From positions 1 to 40,626 of IMG/VR virus record IMGVR_UViG_3300017786_000035: 40,626 nt of DNA; one strand, written 5' to 3'. The stretch comes from a virus. A program made the position numbers and the translations under genes. This document shows, piece after piece, positions 7,630 to 13,947 of this stretch. Every line of letters starts with the position of its first letter. Positions within the stretch are counted from its first letter, which is position 1. Below the pieces are notes generated by a model. That model did not search any database, had not been told where the DNA came from, and saw only the letters and a program-made list of their open reading frames with translations.

Positions 7630-7975
7630 AAAAAGATCCGAGGACTGTTGCCAACCCTCCACCTCATGGCTTATCCGACGATGGACGATTCGCTGTCCGT
7701 TCACACCCATCCGAGTATCTCGGCTCTGACCGACCGCCATCCTTGAATCCGCGCACACCCCACGCCATGCAGTAAATCGCCATCCACGCCACGAGGACTA
7801 GCGAGCCTCAACGGGCTGGTTGCCGGCAGTTCAAACAGTATGCTGTCGGTCGCTCTGAGTCACGAATGTTTCATTGGACATTTGCTCATGTTACTATTTT
7901 GCTGGAACCTTGGTTTTTTTGATCAACGTGCTCTATAAATCCTGTAAAGGTAGAATTTTCTGAGAAGCGGTGAAT
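7630..7975 (-). repeat. Left arm of a large inverted duplication
   Basis: Read on the minus strand, this stretch aligns with 8045-8403 on the plus strand over its whole length. It includes the upstream operator (GATCAACGTGCTC at 7921-7933, compare GAGCACGTTGCTC at 8082-8094), the promoter-side block (AAATCCTGT), a decayed gene copy and a shared downstream terminator block (GTTGGCAACAG then CCTCGG then a T run). Both arms share a midpoint near 8010, separated by about 70 bases. Confidence 0.8.
7671..7889 (-). pseudogene. Decayed inverted copy of the 76-aa early gene at 8130-8360
   Basis: On the minus strand from ATG 7889 the DNA keeps recognisable blocks of the intact gene in the same order: GCAAATGT near the start, CAACCAGCC, CGCTAGTCCT, TTCAAG, AACGG then ACAGCGA, and TCGGATAAGC at the end. 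In-frame stops and indels break the reading frame (MSKCPMKHS then stop; later a short CRQPA match followed by a stop). It is 219 nt against 231 nt. The surrounding DNA is clearly C-rich on the plus strand, unlike the rest of the genome. I infer a duplicated early gene that lost its coding function, or one retained only as RNA. Confidence 0.7.
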
Positions 7976-8028
7976 AAAGCTAATCGTTGTCTTGTGACGT
8001 ATGTCCAGTAACGTAGCCACCCTTCAGT

Positions 8029-8045
8029 GAATCGTATTACGATTC
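8029..8045. promoter_or_regulatory. 17-bp perfect inverted repeat at the centre of the control region
   Basis: GAATCGTA-T-TACGATTC is an 8-bp perfect inverted repeat around a single base, near the symmetry centre of the inverted duplication and about 85 bases before the first early start codon. It is a candidate operator for a dimeric DNA-binding protein or a small RNA hairpin. Confidence 0.5.
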
Positions 8046-8062
8046 GTGGGAAAATCTCCACC

Positions 8063-8094
8063 TTGACAGGATTTCCTTAACGAGCACGTTGCTC
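8063..8094 (+). promoter_or_regulatory. Conserved early promoter/operator block
   Basis: TTGACA at 8063-8068 begins a block that ends in GAGCACGTTGCTC (8082-8094), an inverted repeat with 5-bp half-sites GAGCA/TGCTC. The same order (TTTACA, then GATCAACGTGCTC read in reverse) is kept upstream of the decayed copy on the minus strand. Conservation after the coding part decayed supports a regulatory role. No good -10 hexamer is seen at the usual distance, so the start site is unclear. Confidence 0.45.
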
Positions 8095-8129
8095 AAAAAG
8101 AACCAAGAACCACAGTAAAATAACGTAAC

Positions 8130-8360
8130 ATGGCAAATGTAACCAAAGAAAAATCCGCACCTCAGATCAACTCGTCAGCATGGACTGTTATGTCCTGCCG
8201 TCAACCAGCCGCTGTTGAGGACTACGCGCTAGTCCTTCGCAGCGAGTCTGGCGAATACTGCAAGTTGTGGGATGCACACGCCTTCAAGCGTGGCGCAACG
8301 GTCACAGTCGAGACAATCGTTTGGGAGAACGGTTACAGCGACTCGTTCATCATCGGATAA
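8130..8360 (+). CDS. Early hypothetical protein (76 aa)
   Basis: First plus-strand gene after the control region. The 76-aa product is MANVTKEKSAPQINSSAWTV... with CRQPAAVEDYALVL, a 'FKRGATVTVETIVWENGYSDSF' beta-rich half, and no membrane segment. I do not recognise a family. It is followed at once by a strong terminator (8368-8403), so it is probably a monocistronic, highly expressed immediate-early gene. Such genes are often host-takeover proteins, but that is inference. A decayed inverted copy lies at 7671-7889. Leader TAACGTAAC-ATG has no Shine-Dalgarno motif. Confidence 0.75.
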   Translation: MANVTKEKSAPQINSSAWTVMSCRQPAAVEDYALVLRSESGEYCKLWDAHAFKRGATVTVETIVWENGYSDSFIIG

Positions 8361-8367
8361 GCTCATC

Positions 8368-8403
8368 GAGCTGGGGGTTGGCAACAGCCCTCGGCTCTTT
8401 TTT
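8368..8403 (+). terminator. Rho-independent terminator after the first early gene
   Basis: A 10-bp stem (GAGCTGGGGG / CCCTCGGCTC with two G-U pairs) and a 10-base loop (TTGGCAACAG) are followed by six T. A degenerate version of the same element lies inverted at 7630-7660 after the decayed gene copy. Confidence 0.85.
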
Positions 8404-8445
8404 CCGCTAATAAATAAAAAACAAAACAAATCAATATATACTACT

Positions 8446-8634
8446 ATGCAAAACAACACATATCCTTACATAATCAGCTACCAAGTAAAAGATAATCCAG
8501 ACTATGACTACGAAGAAGAATTCGACACTATTAAACTGGCTATGAAACGAGCAATGTTTATTCAGAACATGTTCGACGTAGACGGTATAGTAACTGTATC
8601 GGATAAGACTGGCGCGTTAGTTGAAGTTGGGTAA
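8446..8634 (+). CDS. Early hypothetical protein (62 aa)
   Basis: A 62-aa acidic protein starting MQNNTYPYIISYQVKDNPDYDYEEEF, with an amphipathic helix (IKLAMKRAMFIQNMF) and a C-terminal beta-like end (GIVTVSDKTGALVEVG). No family recognised. The frame is open further upstream, but that part overlaps the terminator. ATG 8446 sits just after a CAATATATACTACT leader, the pattern seen before other early genes. It precedes a small membrane-protein gene by 18 bases. Confidence 0.65.
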   Translation: MQNNTYPYIISYQVKDNPDYDYEEEFDTIKLAMKRAMFIQNMFDVDGIVTVSDKTGALVEVG

Positions 8635-8652
8635 CCCAAACCAAAACATACT

Positions 8653-8826
8653 ATGAATCCAGAAATCATAACGTATATCATTCTCGGACCAGTCGTCACA
8701 GTCTATCTAGGATTGTTTGTATATCTCTTTGTTAAACTATACCACACAACCAACAAATCCAAGTACACTAGCAAGTACGTGGATGAGGGTCGTGATCTTG
8801 ATCAACACTGGTCGAAACTAAAATAA
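8653..8826 (+). CDS. Small single-span membrane protein (57 aa)
   Basis: The 57-aa product is MNPEIITYIILGPVVTVYLG then LFVYLFVKLY (one hydrophobic helix, residues ~5-29), followed by a charged tail (SKYTSKYVDEGRDLDQHWSKLK). The topology suggests an inner-membrane protein with a cytoplasmic C-terminus. It lies in the immediate-early cluster, where small membrane proteins that alter the host envelope or exclude superinfection are common, but no specific role is visible. Leader ACATACT-ATG. Confidence 0.6.
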   Translation: MNPEIITYIILGPVVTVYLGLFVYLFVKLYHTTNKSKYTSKYVDEGRDLDQHWSKLK

Positions 8827-8835
8827 TCAATTTAT

Positions 8836-8884
8836 ACCCGTATCAGTACGAGCTCGCTTGGGTGTAGCTCGTACTGTTACGGGT
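8836..8884 (+). terminator. Long stem-loop upstream of the 316-aa gene
   Basis: A 19-bp stem with one mismatch (8836-8854 against 8866-8884; ACCCGTA/TACGGGT outer, CAGTACGAGCT/AGCTCGTACTG inner) encloses an 11-base loop. No T run follows on the plus strand, so it may act as an RNA-processing or stability element in the leader of the next gene. CAATTTATAC lies immediately before it (8828-8837). Confidence 0.7.
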
Positions 8885-8912
8885 TACAAATTCACATCAA
8901 CACAAAACACAT

Positions 8913-9863
8913 ATGTACAATAAAGAATATATATCCTCACTAGTAACTGATATCCACAATACCGAACGGTATTCTGTTGAAAACAAAATGCTCTGGCGCA
9001 ATCTGTACTCATCGGCTCGTCAACACGCTCGTCACCTGCAACGCGACACTGCAGATACCGTGTTCGAGCGTGAGCCCGACGACACAATGGTTCAGATAAT
9101 CGTTGATCAATGGCTTGCTGACAATGAATCCAGCTACCAAGCTCATTCCAATCCCAAAGATGATCGCCAAGTTGGTGACATGTCGTGTGTACAAGCTATG
9201 GAAAGCAAAGCCAAGCAAGATGCCATCGACGCCATCCAAGAGATATTCGGCAAGACCAGCTTCAACAACGCACTACGCATTGCAGTTCGTGAGCAACTTT
9301 ATGATCAAATCGCTGGCTCATCCCCACGACTTGCTGAGTTTCTGTGTCACGCATCTGACCAATGGCTTTCTGATAACGCAACTGAAATAGTAGACAAATC
9401 AATCAAGTACACCAGTTGCGATATCACGACATACACACAGTTCGGAGAATCACATGAGCGTAACAACCTCACGTTCCTCGAACACGAATCACTGAACGAT
9501 GCGGACCAACAAGCTATGCAACGTGAGTACGATGAATCGTTCTATCAATCACCTGAGTGTGATCCTGATGATGCACGTTTCCTCGGCACACCACCCAAAT
9601 CAGACAGCTGGGAAGACAAAATGAAATCCGACTACCAAGATCGCGGACGTGGATCAGGCGGTGTTCTCGGTGGTCTCTACACAGAGTCTCGTCCAGAACC
9701 AACCTATCGCACACCTGATCAAAAGCGTACACTGCGCAAAACATTGTTCAGTAGCGACAACGAAGCGGATGCGTTGCTTGGCGTTTATGTGACCGTCGGC
9801 AGTAACGCTGACGCACGTAACCGTCTCAAACAACGTATCAAACAAAAGTTCAACGCAAACTAA
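8913..9863 (+). CDS. Early hypothetical protein (316 aa)
   Basis: A 316-aa soluble protein, no family recognised. Two similar helical segments are visible, MVQIIVDQWLADNESSYQ (residues ~59-76) and LAEFLCHASDQWLSDNATEI (~138-157), which may be an internal repeat. The C-terminal half is rich in charged and Gly residues (QDRGRGSGGVLGGL) and ends with a basic helix (NRLKQRIKQKFNAN), suggesting nucleic-acid or partner binding. It is preceded by the 8836-8884 stem-loop and followed one base later by a membrane-protein gene. Confidence 0.7.
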   Translation: MYNKEYISSLVTDIHNTERYSVENKMLWRNLYSSARQHARHLQRDTADTVFEREPDDTMVQIIVDQWLADNESSYQAHSNPKDDRQVGDMSCVQAMESKAKQDAIDAIQEIFGKTSFNNALRIAVREQLYDQIAGSSPRLAEFLCHASDQWLSDNATEIVDKSIKYTSCDITTYTQFGESHERNNLTFLEHESLNDADQQAMQREYDESFYQSPECDPDDARFLGTPPKSDSWEDKMKSDYQDRGRGSGGVLGGLYTESRPEPTYRTPDQKRTLRKTLFSSDNEADALLGVYVTVGSNADARNRLKQRIKQKFNAN

Positions 9864-9864
9864 A

Positions 9865-10200
9865 ATGGAATTCGTCTTATTCTCATTCTTCTCAGCAGTC
9901 GGCATTGTCCTTGTGTTCACACGCACAATCGGACTCCGCCGAACGCTCAAGATACGCAAACCACTAGATGTGGTATCAACCTTCGGACTACCCATACTAT
10001 TTATGGGTACGTTCGCAGGGATGATTACTGCGTTCTTTACTGGACTTTGGATTACACTAATTACCAGTGTACTCCAACTGTTCGCATGCACACCGAAATG
10101 GGCTCGTAGAATCTATCATGATGAAGAAACGAGCAATACAGACAATGCTAGTGGCTATTGTCCCTCTCGCCCTAGACGTAATAAAGTGCGCCCTCACTAG
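9865..10200 (+). CDS. Membrane protein (111 aa)
   Basis: A 111-aa protein with hydrophobic segments at about residues 3-20 (VLFSFFSAVGIVLVF) and 38-75 (VVSTFGLPILFMGTFAGMIT then AFFTGLWITLITSVLQLFAC). It is probably three-span, with a polar Arg-rich C-terminus. The gene starts one base after the preceding stop, so the two are probably translated together. Function unknown. Confidence 0.65.
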   Translation: MEFVLFSFFSAVGIVLVFTRTIGLRRTLKIRKPLDVVSTFGLPILFMGTFAGMITAFFTGLWITLITSVLQLFACTPKWARRIYHDEETSNTDNASGYCPSRPRRNKVRPH

Positions 10201-10256
10201 ATATACGTATAAGGTTCTAAGAGATGTTGAACGTCGGCGACAACCCTAGCAACAAC

Positions 10257-10287
10257 GTGCCCCTGTTCCCAGCTGGAGCAGGGGCAC
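10257..10287 (+). terminator. Stem-loop before the sigma-region-4 gene
   Basis: A perfect 9-bp GC-rich stem (GTGCCCCTG 10257-10265 / CAGGGGCAC 10279-10287) with a 13-base loop. It is followed directly by CAATTTATACT and the start codon at 10300, with no T run. Candidate processing or 5'-stability hairpin, possibly an attenuator. Confidence 0.7.
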
Positions 10288-10299
10288 ACAATTTATACT

Positions 10300-10599
10300 A
10301 TGGATCTAAATCTACAAGGAGCACTTGACCAACTTACGCCAATCGAGCGTAACATTCTATACCTGCGGTATGGTCTTGACAACGGTAATCCTACTACTCT
10401 CGAAGAGATCGGTGAGGAGTACGGTATTACTCGTGAGCGTATACGTCAGATAGAAGCAAAAGCATTACGTAAGCTTCGCCACCCTGACATGGTACGTATC
10501 ATTATCAAAGAAAAACAGCCCCCTCACAAAAGCAAGGGGGCTGTACACAACAACAAGAATACGAATAACAATAAACAACACCGAGTGGATGGGTTGTAG
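10300..10599 (+). CDS. Stand-alone sigma-70 region 4 protein
   Basis: This 99-aa protein has residues 10-62 that read like region 4 of a primary sigma factor: [18 protein letters not shown], then [20 protein letters not shown] and [10 protein letters not shown], the helix-turn-helix that contacts the -35 element. Regions 1-3 are absent. The C-terminal 30 residues are polar, Asn/Lys-rich and probably disordered. A sigma-4 fragment alone could bind the RNA polymerase beta-flap and displace or mimic host sigma region 4, redirecting transcription. That matters here because no phage RNA polymerase gene is seen. A 9-bp GC-rich hairpin (10516-10543) lies in the 3' end of the gene. Confidence 0.85.
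   Translation: MDLNLQGALDQLTPIERNILYLRYGLDNGNPTTLEEIGEEYGITRERIRQIEAKALRKLRHPDMVRIIIKEKQPPHKSKGAVHNNKNTNNNKQHRVDGL
10516..10543 (+). terminator. Stem-loop within the 3' end of the sigma-4 gene
   Basis: A perfect 9-bp stem CAGCCCCCT / AGGGGGCTG with a 10-base A-rich loop. No T run follows. It lies inside the coding sequence for the disordered tail and may be a processing or transcription-attenuation element ahead of the ubiquitin-like gene. Confidence 0.6.
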
Positions 10600-10642
10600 C
10601 GTTAATATGTTCTTCAAAATGATTTCTGTCAAACACTTTCTC

Positions 10643-10654
10643 GCTCATATGAGC
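10643..10654. promoter_or_regulatory. 12-bp perfect palindrome upstream of the ubiquitin-like gene
   Basis: GCTCATATGAGC lies 28 bases before the Ubl start codon in an otherwise A/C-rich leader. A dimeric regulator site is plausible; no clear promoter hexamers accompany it. Confidence 0.4.
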
Positions 10655-10682
10655 ACAACACAACAACAAACCCAAATATACA

Positions 10683-10907
10683 ATGGCTAATGTAACAATC
10701 CGCTACGGTCTTACAAACTCTGTAACTCGTAGCTTCGACGAAGGCGTCACTGTCGGTGACGTACTCTCGGATCGCTCGATCCGCATGGCACTCTCAGCTC
10801 CAGAAGCTGTAGTTGCTGTATCCAACGGTGAGACACTCTCATCGACCAGCATGATTGAGAACTACGACTCAATCACACTTGAGCAACAAGCCTCAAGCAA
10901 AGCGTAA
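10683..10907 (+). CDS. Ubiquitin-like beta-grasp protein (Prok_Ub / PRTRC-C type)
   Basis: This 74-aa protein has the strand-turn-strand-helix-strand order of a beta-grasp fold: MANVTIRYG then SVTRSFDEG, helix VGDVLSDRSIRMAL, strands AVVAVSNGE and SITLEQQ. I assign it to the prokaryotic ubiquitin-like family found with E1, E2 and JAB genes (PRTRC protein C, Prok_Ub). The genes that follow encode exactly those partners, which is the strongest support. It ends EQQASSKA with no di-glycine, so activation would need trimming or a different C-terminal chemistry. A hairpin terminator (10958-10985) separates it from the enzyme genes, so it is likely made in excess over them. Confidence 0.75.
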   Translation: MANVTIRYGLTNSVTRSFDEGVTVGDVLSDRSIRMALSAPEAVVAVSNGETLSSTSMIENYDSITLEQQASSKA

Positions 10908-10957
10908 CTTTCTACGTATACCGTAGAGGTTAGTAGTTAGTATATATCATATGTGTT

Positions 10958-10993
10958 ACCTGTCACCTCATACGAGGTGGCAGGTTTTCCTTT
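10958..10993 (+). terminator. Terminator between the Ubl gene and the E2-like gene
   Basis: A 12-bp stem (ACCTGTCACCTC 10958-10969 / GAGGTGGCAGGT 10974-10985, one G-U) with a 4-base loop ATAC is followed by TTTTCCTTT. The next start codon is only 15 bases beyond the stem. Partial termination here would lower expression of the E2, E1 and JAMM genes relative to the modifier. Confidence 0.8.
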
Positions 10994-10999
10994 ATTATT

Positions 11000-11794
11000 A
11001 TGTCCGATCCAATCACACAAGAAATCATACTGCAGCCAGACGGCAACTTCTACAAACGTACAGTTGTCACTACGCTGCTCAAATCACAGGCTGATGCTGT
11101 ACAACGTGTAAAGTCAAAACCTGCTTTCCATGTTACAGACATACCTGTTGCGCCTAATACACTCATCGCATCGTTCACTGGCAGTGACAAACATTATCTG
11201 TTCAGAGAAGTACAGTTCTTCCCGTTTCGTGGTGCTTTGCTACGACCAAACGACGAAGGCAGTTATCGCATGAGTATTACTGGCACACCGTTTAGTAGAC
11301 ACGACGACAACGAAATCCAAACTCAAACCTTCAACGAAGGCAAAGGCTTACGTTGGGAACCTTACGCAGCTGGTGGATTTAGAATGTTTTACATGTTTAC
11401 ACACAAATACCACAAAGGCTTTGTCCAAAATTTTGGTAATCCTTATGTATTCCTGTACCATCCAAACCTAAAACATTCGTACATACCCAATCTGCCCAAT
11501 GTATACGACAGAGGTCAAATCTGTACAGGTGATGACTTCACAGCCGAAGAAACAACGCTACACAAGCTATTAGCAACCAACGAAGTCGAACTCAACAATA
11601 GTTATTGCAACAATGACTTGCGTATGAGTACTGACGCAGAAGCTCATTTCATTAAATACAATAGCAATGGTGGTACTGAAACAATCGCTGATGAGTACAT
11701 GCCAAAGGATGGTAAAGGTAATTTCTTCTTTATACCACCAAACCTTGAACCAATCTTAGAATTTACATCATGGCTGAACAACACGAAACGCTAA
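11000..11794 (+). CDS. E2-like conjugating protein (PRTRC-B / prokaryotic E2 family D type)
   Basis: A 264-aa protein. Residues 147-178 read NPYVFLYHPNL, then NLPNVYDRGQICTGDD. The HPN at 154-156 followed by an acidic/Gly turn and Cys175 in 'GQICTG' parallels the HPN...GxICLD active site of E2 enzymes. The N-terminal half (TLIASFTGSDKHYLFREVQFF, here residues 54-74) fits the PRTRC system protein B pattern. The predicted role is to accept the Ubl from the E1-like enzyme on Cys175 and pass it to a target. It lies between the Ubl gene and the E1 gene; its end overlaps the next gene by 25 nt. Confidence 0.75.
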   Translation: MSDPITQEIILQPDGNFYKRTVVTTLLKSQADAVQRVKSKPAFHVTDIPVAPNTLIASFTGSDKHYLFREVQFFPFRGALLRPNDEGSYRMSITGTPFSRHDDNEIQTQTFNEGKGLRWEPYAAGGFRMFYMFTHKYHKGFVQNFGNPYVFLYHPNLKHSYIPNLPNVYDRGQICTGDDFTAEETTLHKLLATNEVELNNSYCNNDLRMSTDAEAHFIKYNSNGGTETIADEYMPKDGKGNFFFIPPNLEPILEFTSWLNNTKR

Positions 11795-12108
11795 CTGAAG
11801 TACTAGATACGTGCCCACCTGTTCTCTCTAATGCACACCATTATGCATCAAATCTAAACAGAGAAGGACGACGTAGTATTCTTCAGTACTGCGACTCAAT
11901 CAAAGGCGAAGAAAGTCACCAACTAGATACGTACGAGATTCATCACGGGCTCAGCCCAAAAGAACTGCGCACGCTACTCAAGATTGTTGCCAAGGATTTT
12001 CCAGATTGTGGTCGTAAGCGTGGTGCAATCCTGCGCTACATCAAAGCGTTTATGCCTGAAGAAAATACTGACAACCGTAAACTATACAATATTCTCAATG
12101 AAACCTAA
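11770..12108 (+). CDS. Uncharacterised protein of the ubiquitin-like operon (112 aa)
   Basis: A 112-aa mostly helical protein with no family recognised. Features are NAHHYASNLNREGRRSILQY and, at residues ~53-93, DTYEIHHGLSPKELRTLLKI then VAKDFPDCGRKRGAILRYIKAF. It overlaps the E2-like gene by 25 nt, and its stop overlaps the E1 start (ATGAAACCTAA), so it is embedded in the conjugation operon and translationally coupled to both neighbours. It could be an adaptor, target-recognition (E3-like) factor or target, but nothing in the sequence shows a RING or other known E3 fold. Confidence 0.7.
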   Translation: MAEQHETLTEVLDTCPPVLSNAHHYASNLNREGRRSILQYCDSIKGEESHQLDTYEIHHGLSPKELRTLLKIVAKDFPDCGRKRGAILRYIKAFMPEENTDNRKLYNILNET

Positions 12109-12811
12109 ACTAAATGCAATCATTATCGGTGCTGGTGGTGTTACATCATACATGCTACCTGCACTCAAGAACAGTTTCGACTTGAAGCTCACACTGTTCG
12201 ACGGCGACAGATTGGAAACACACAATCTTGACCGCCAGTTGTTTCGCAACAACCAAGTAGGCGAGTACAAAGCTCGTGCACTCATGAAGCTGTACAACTT
12301 CCGCAAAGGCGAAGGCACTGCGGTATCAGATTACTTCGTACCCGAGATACTTGACACTGAGTACAAGTTCTTCTTCGGTGACTGCGACATCATCATCTGT
12401 TGTGTAGACAATCACCCAGCACGCAAAGCGTCTATCGACGCTGCGATTCAATACAACAAACCAATCCTTGTATGTGCTAACGAGTACCACACAAGTCAGG
12501 CATTCTACTATGATCCCAAACTTGTGCGTGACTTTCCACACATGCATCCGTACGCACGCTACCCAGAGATTGCAACTGACCAATCAGGCAGTCCTCTTAA
12601 CTGTCAAGGCATGGCACTTGAATCTGATCCACAGCTTGCTATTGCAAATCAAGTAGCTGGCTCACTTGGTAACTATTTGATCTGGCTCTGGCACGGCATG
12701 GAACGCGACGAACACGTCGAGTATATGCCTTGTGAGTTTCAATCAACCTTCTCACGGTTGCAAACTATTACAGTTGGCGACCTATCAAAGTTAGAAAGTA
12801 AATCAGCGTAA
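12098..12811 (+). CDS. ThiF/E1-like Ubl-activating enzyme (PRTRC ThiF type)
   Basis: A 237-aa protein expected to adenylate the Ubl C-terminus. Residues 7-20 (AIIIGAGGVTSYML) are the nucleotide-binding Gly loop (GAGG 11-14). LFDGDRLETHNLDRQLF at 33-49 carries the conserved acidic residues, Asn43 and Arg46-Gln47. Lys58 and the CCVDNHPAR segment (101-109) match E1 active-site elements. Cys169 in SPLNCQG is the likely catalytic cysteine, followed by an IANQVAG helix as in PRTRC ThiF proteins. No zinc CxxC pairs are present, unlike MoeB. The frame is open upstream to 11984, but ATG 12098 begins the recognisable domain and overlaps the previous stop. Confidence 0.88.
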   Translation: MKPKLNAIIIGAGGVTSYMLPALKNSFDLKLTLFDGDRLETHNLDRQLFRNNQVGEYKARALMKLYNFRKGEGTAVSDYFVPEILDTEYKFFFGDCDIIICCVDNHPARKASIDAAIQYNKPILVCANEYHTSQAFYYDPKLVRDFPHMHPYARYPEIATDQSGSPLNCQGMALESDPQLAIANQVAGSLGNYLIWLWHGMERDEHVEYMPCEFQSTFSRLQTITVGDLSKLESKSA

Positions 12812-13947
12812 TGGTTATTCACGACAACAAAGTATACGAACAAGTAACCACTGACTTGTTCACGGTGTTCAAAGAAGTTGAAACACCAGCAACAAACAAC
12901 ATTGTACCTGAGTTTCACGGCAAGCCAATACCAATGCGTATGTGGCATGACATCATGCACTGCATGAAGCAGACTCAGGATGAGTTCAACTCCGAAGCAC
13001 TTGTGTTCTTGTTCTACAATGCAGACAGTAATCAACCTTGGTCGTGGTGGCTACCACCGCAACAAACCAACGGCATGACTGTCAAGTCGTTACCTAACGA
13101 CCCTGAGTACAAGAAGCAACGTGCAGAGTACCCAGACCTTATGCTCGGTACAGTGCACCATCACTGTACAAGCTCAGCGTTTCAATCAGGCACTGACGAA
13201 GCTGACGAAGTAAACCGTGAGGGTCTACACTTTACCATCGGTCATCTTGACAAAGATAAAGTTGACGTACACTTCCGCATGTCACTCGGTGGTCAATGTG
13301 TTGATATGGATGCACATACGTACATTGAGAAAGTACCATCACCGTTCAAGAAGAACGCTAAAGTATCTGATCAAATATACAACGCAGTTGTTAACCGTAT
13401 GACTCAAGACGCAATGGTTGTGCACAGTCCAGAAAACAAAGACTACTCACATCTATTTGATAACATTCACAAGCCCACAATAGGTTACAAGAATAACAAA
13501 GTTACAGGACTAGGTGCTGTAGCTTGGGATGACCGTGACGACTGGTGGGACAAGCAATACTACAAACCCACAACCAAACGTAAAAAAAACTCGCACGAAG
13601 AGGTCGCTGATGACCTACTGACTGCATTCCTTACAGATTATGAATATGAAGACTGCCTTATCAACTATTACAGCTATCTCGGTGATAACTCATCTAGTCA
13701 AAGACTTACAACCTCAAACTTGGACGAAGAAGTCATTAAAGAAGATATCCTCAAAATGCTCGTCGATGACCACTTCCAAGCCACTACTGAGGGTAAACAA
13801 ATGCTTAAAATCATTGAAGCATTTTGCGAAGAACAAAAACAATTCGGTGTTGACACAACCATTGCAGACATCCAGCATGGACTCTCAATACTCAGCATTG
13901 AAGACGGAAGCACAGTTCAATACATGGATCAGGAAGCAGTTCTATGA
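12811..13947 (+). CDS. JAMM/MPN+ metallopeptidase, deubiquitinase-like (PRTRC-A-like)
   Basis: A 378-aa protein. Residues 116-129 (HHHCTSSAFQSGTD) match the JAMM zinc signature H-x-H-x7-S-x2-D exactly (His116, His118, Ser126, Asp129). Glu62 in SEALVFLFYN is the probable catalytic glutamate, and FYNADSNQPWSWWLPPQQ matches the MPN core of PRTRC protein A. Such enzymes cleave Ubl tails or Ubl-target isopeptide bonds. Here it could trim the non-GG Ubl tail and/or recycle conjugates. The C-terminal ~190 residues are unassigned, acidic and helical. The start overlaps the E1 stop by one base (TAATG). Confidence 0.88.
   Translation: MVIHDNKVYEQVTTDLFTVFKEVETPATNNIVPEFHGKPIPMRMWHDIMHCMKQTQDEFNSEALVFLFYNADSNQPWSWWLPPQQTNGMTVKSLPNDPEYKKQRAEYPDLMLGTVHHHCTSSAFQSGTDEADEVNREGLHFTIGHLDKDKVDVHFRMSLGGQCVDMDAHTYIEKVPSPFKKNAKVSDQIYNAVVNRMTQDAMVVHSPENKDYSHLFDNIHKPTIGYKNNKVTGLGAVAWDDRDDWWDKQYYKPTTKRKKNSHEEVADDLLTAFLTDYEYEDCLINYYSYLGDNSSSQRLTTSNLDEEVIKEDILKMLVDDHFQATTEGKQMLKIIEAFCEEQKQFGVDTTIADIQHGLSILSIEDGSTVQYMDQEAVL

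Larger units (their letters stand above)
8045..8403 (+). repeat. Right arm of the large inverted duplication
   Basis: Partner of 7630-7975 on the opposite strand. It contains the operator, the intact 76-aa gene and its terminator. The upstream ~60 bases of the two arms are similar enough to pair as a long imperfect stem if both were on one transcript. Confidence 0.8.

Noticed and set aside
7283-7775. Two overlapping plus-strand open frames of 148 and 140 codons
   Set aside because: They arise from C-rich, TA-poor DNA. Their products are Pro/Ser/Arg-rich, and they run antisense through the recognisable decayed gene copy.
7796-7861. Possible three-way-junction RNA (GACT/AGTC and AGCGA/TCGCT outer pairs with two inner hairpins)
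   Set aside because: The stretch lies wholly within the decayed inverted copy of the 8130 gene, so the pairing is more simply chance within former coding DNA. I do not claim a GOLLD/ROOL-type RNA without covariation support.
7300-8129. Phage attachment site or integration module in the inverted duplication
   Set aside because: No integrase, excisionase or repressor gene was found anywhere in the window.
13640-13876. 79-residue N-terminal extension of the PD-(D/E)XK nuclease
   Set aside because: The extension lies entirely inside the JAMM gene in another frame and is Lys/Ser/Thr-rich with no domain. The nuclease fold begins at ATG 13877.
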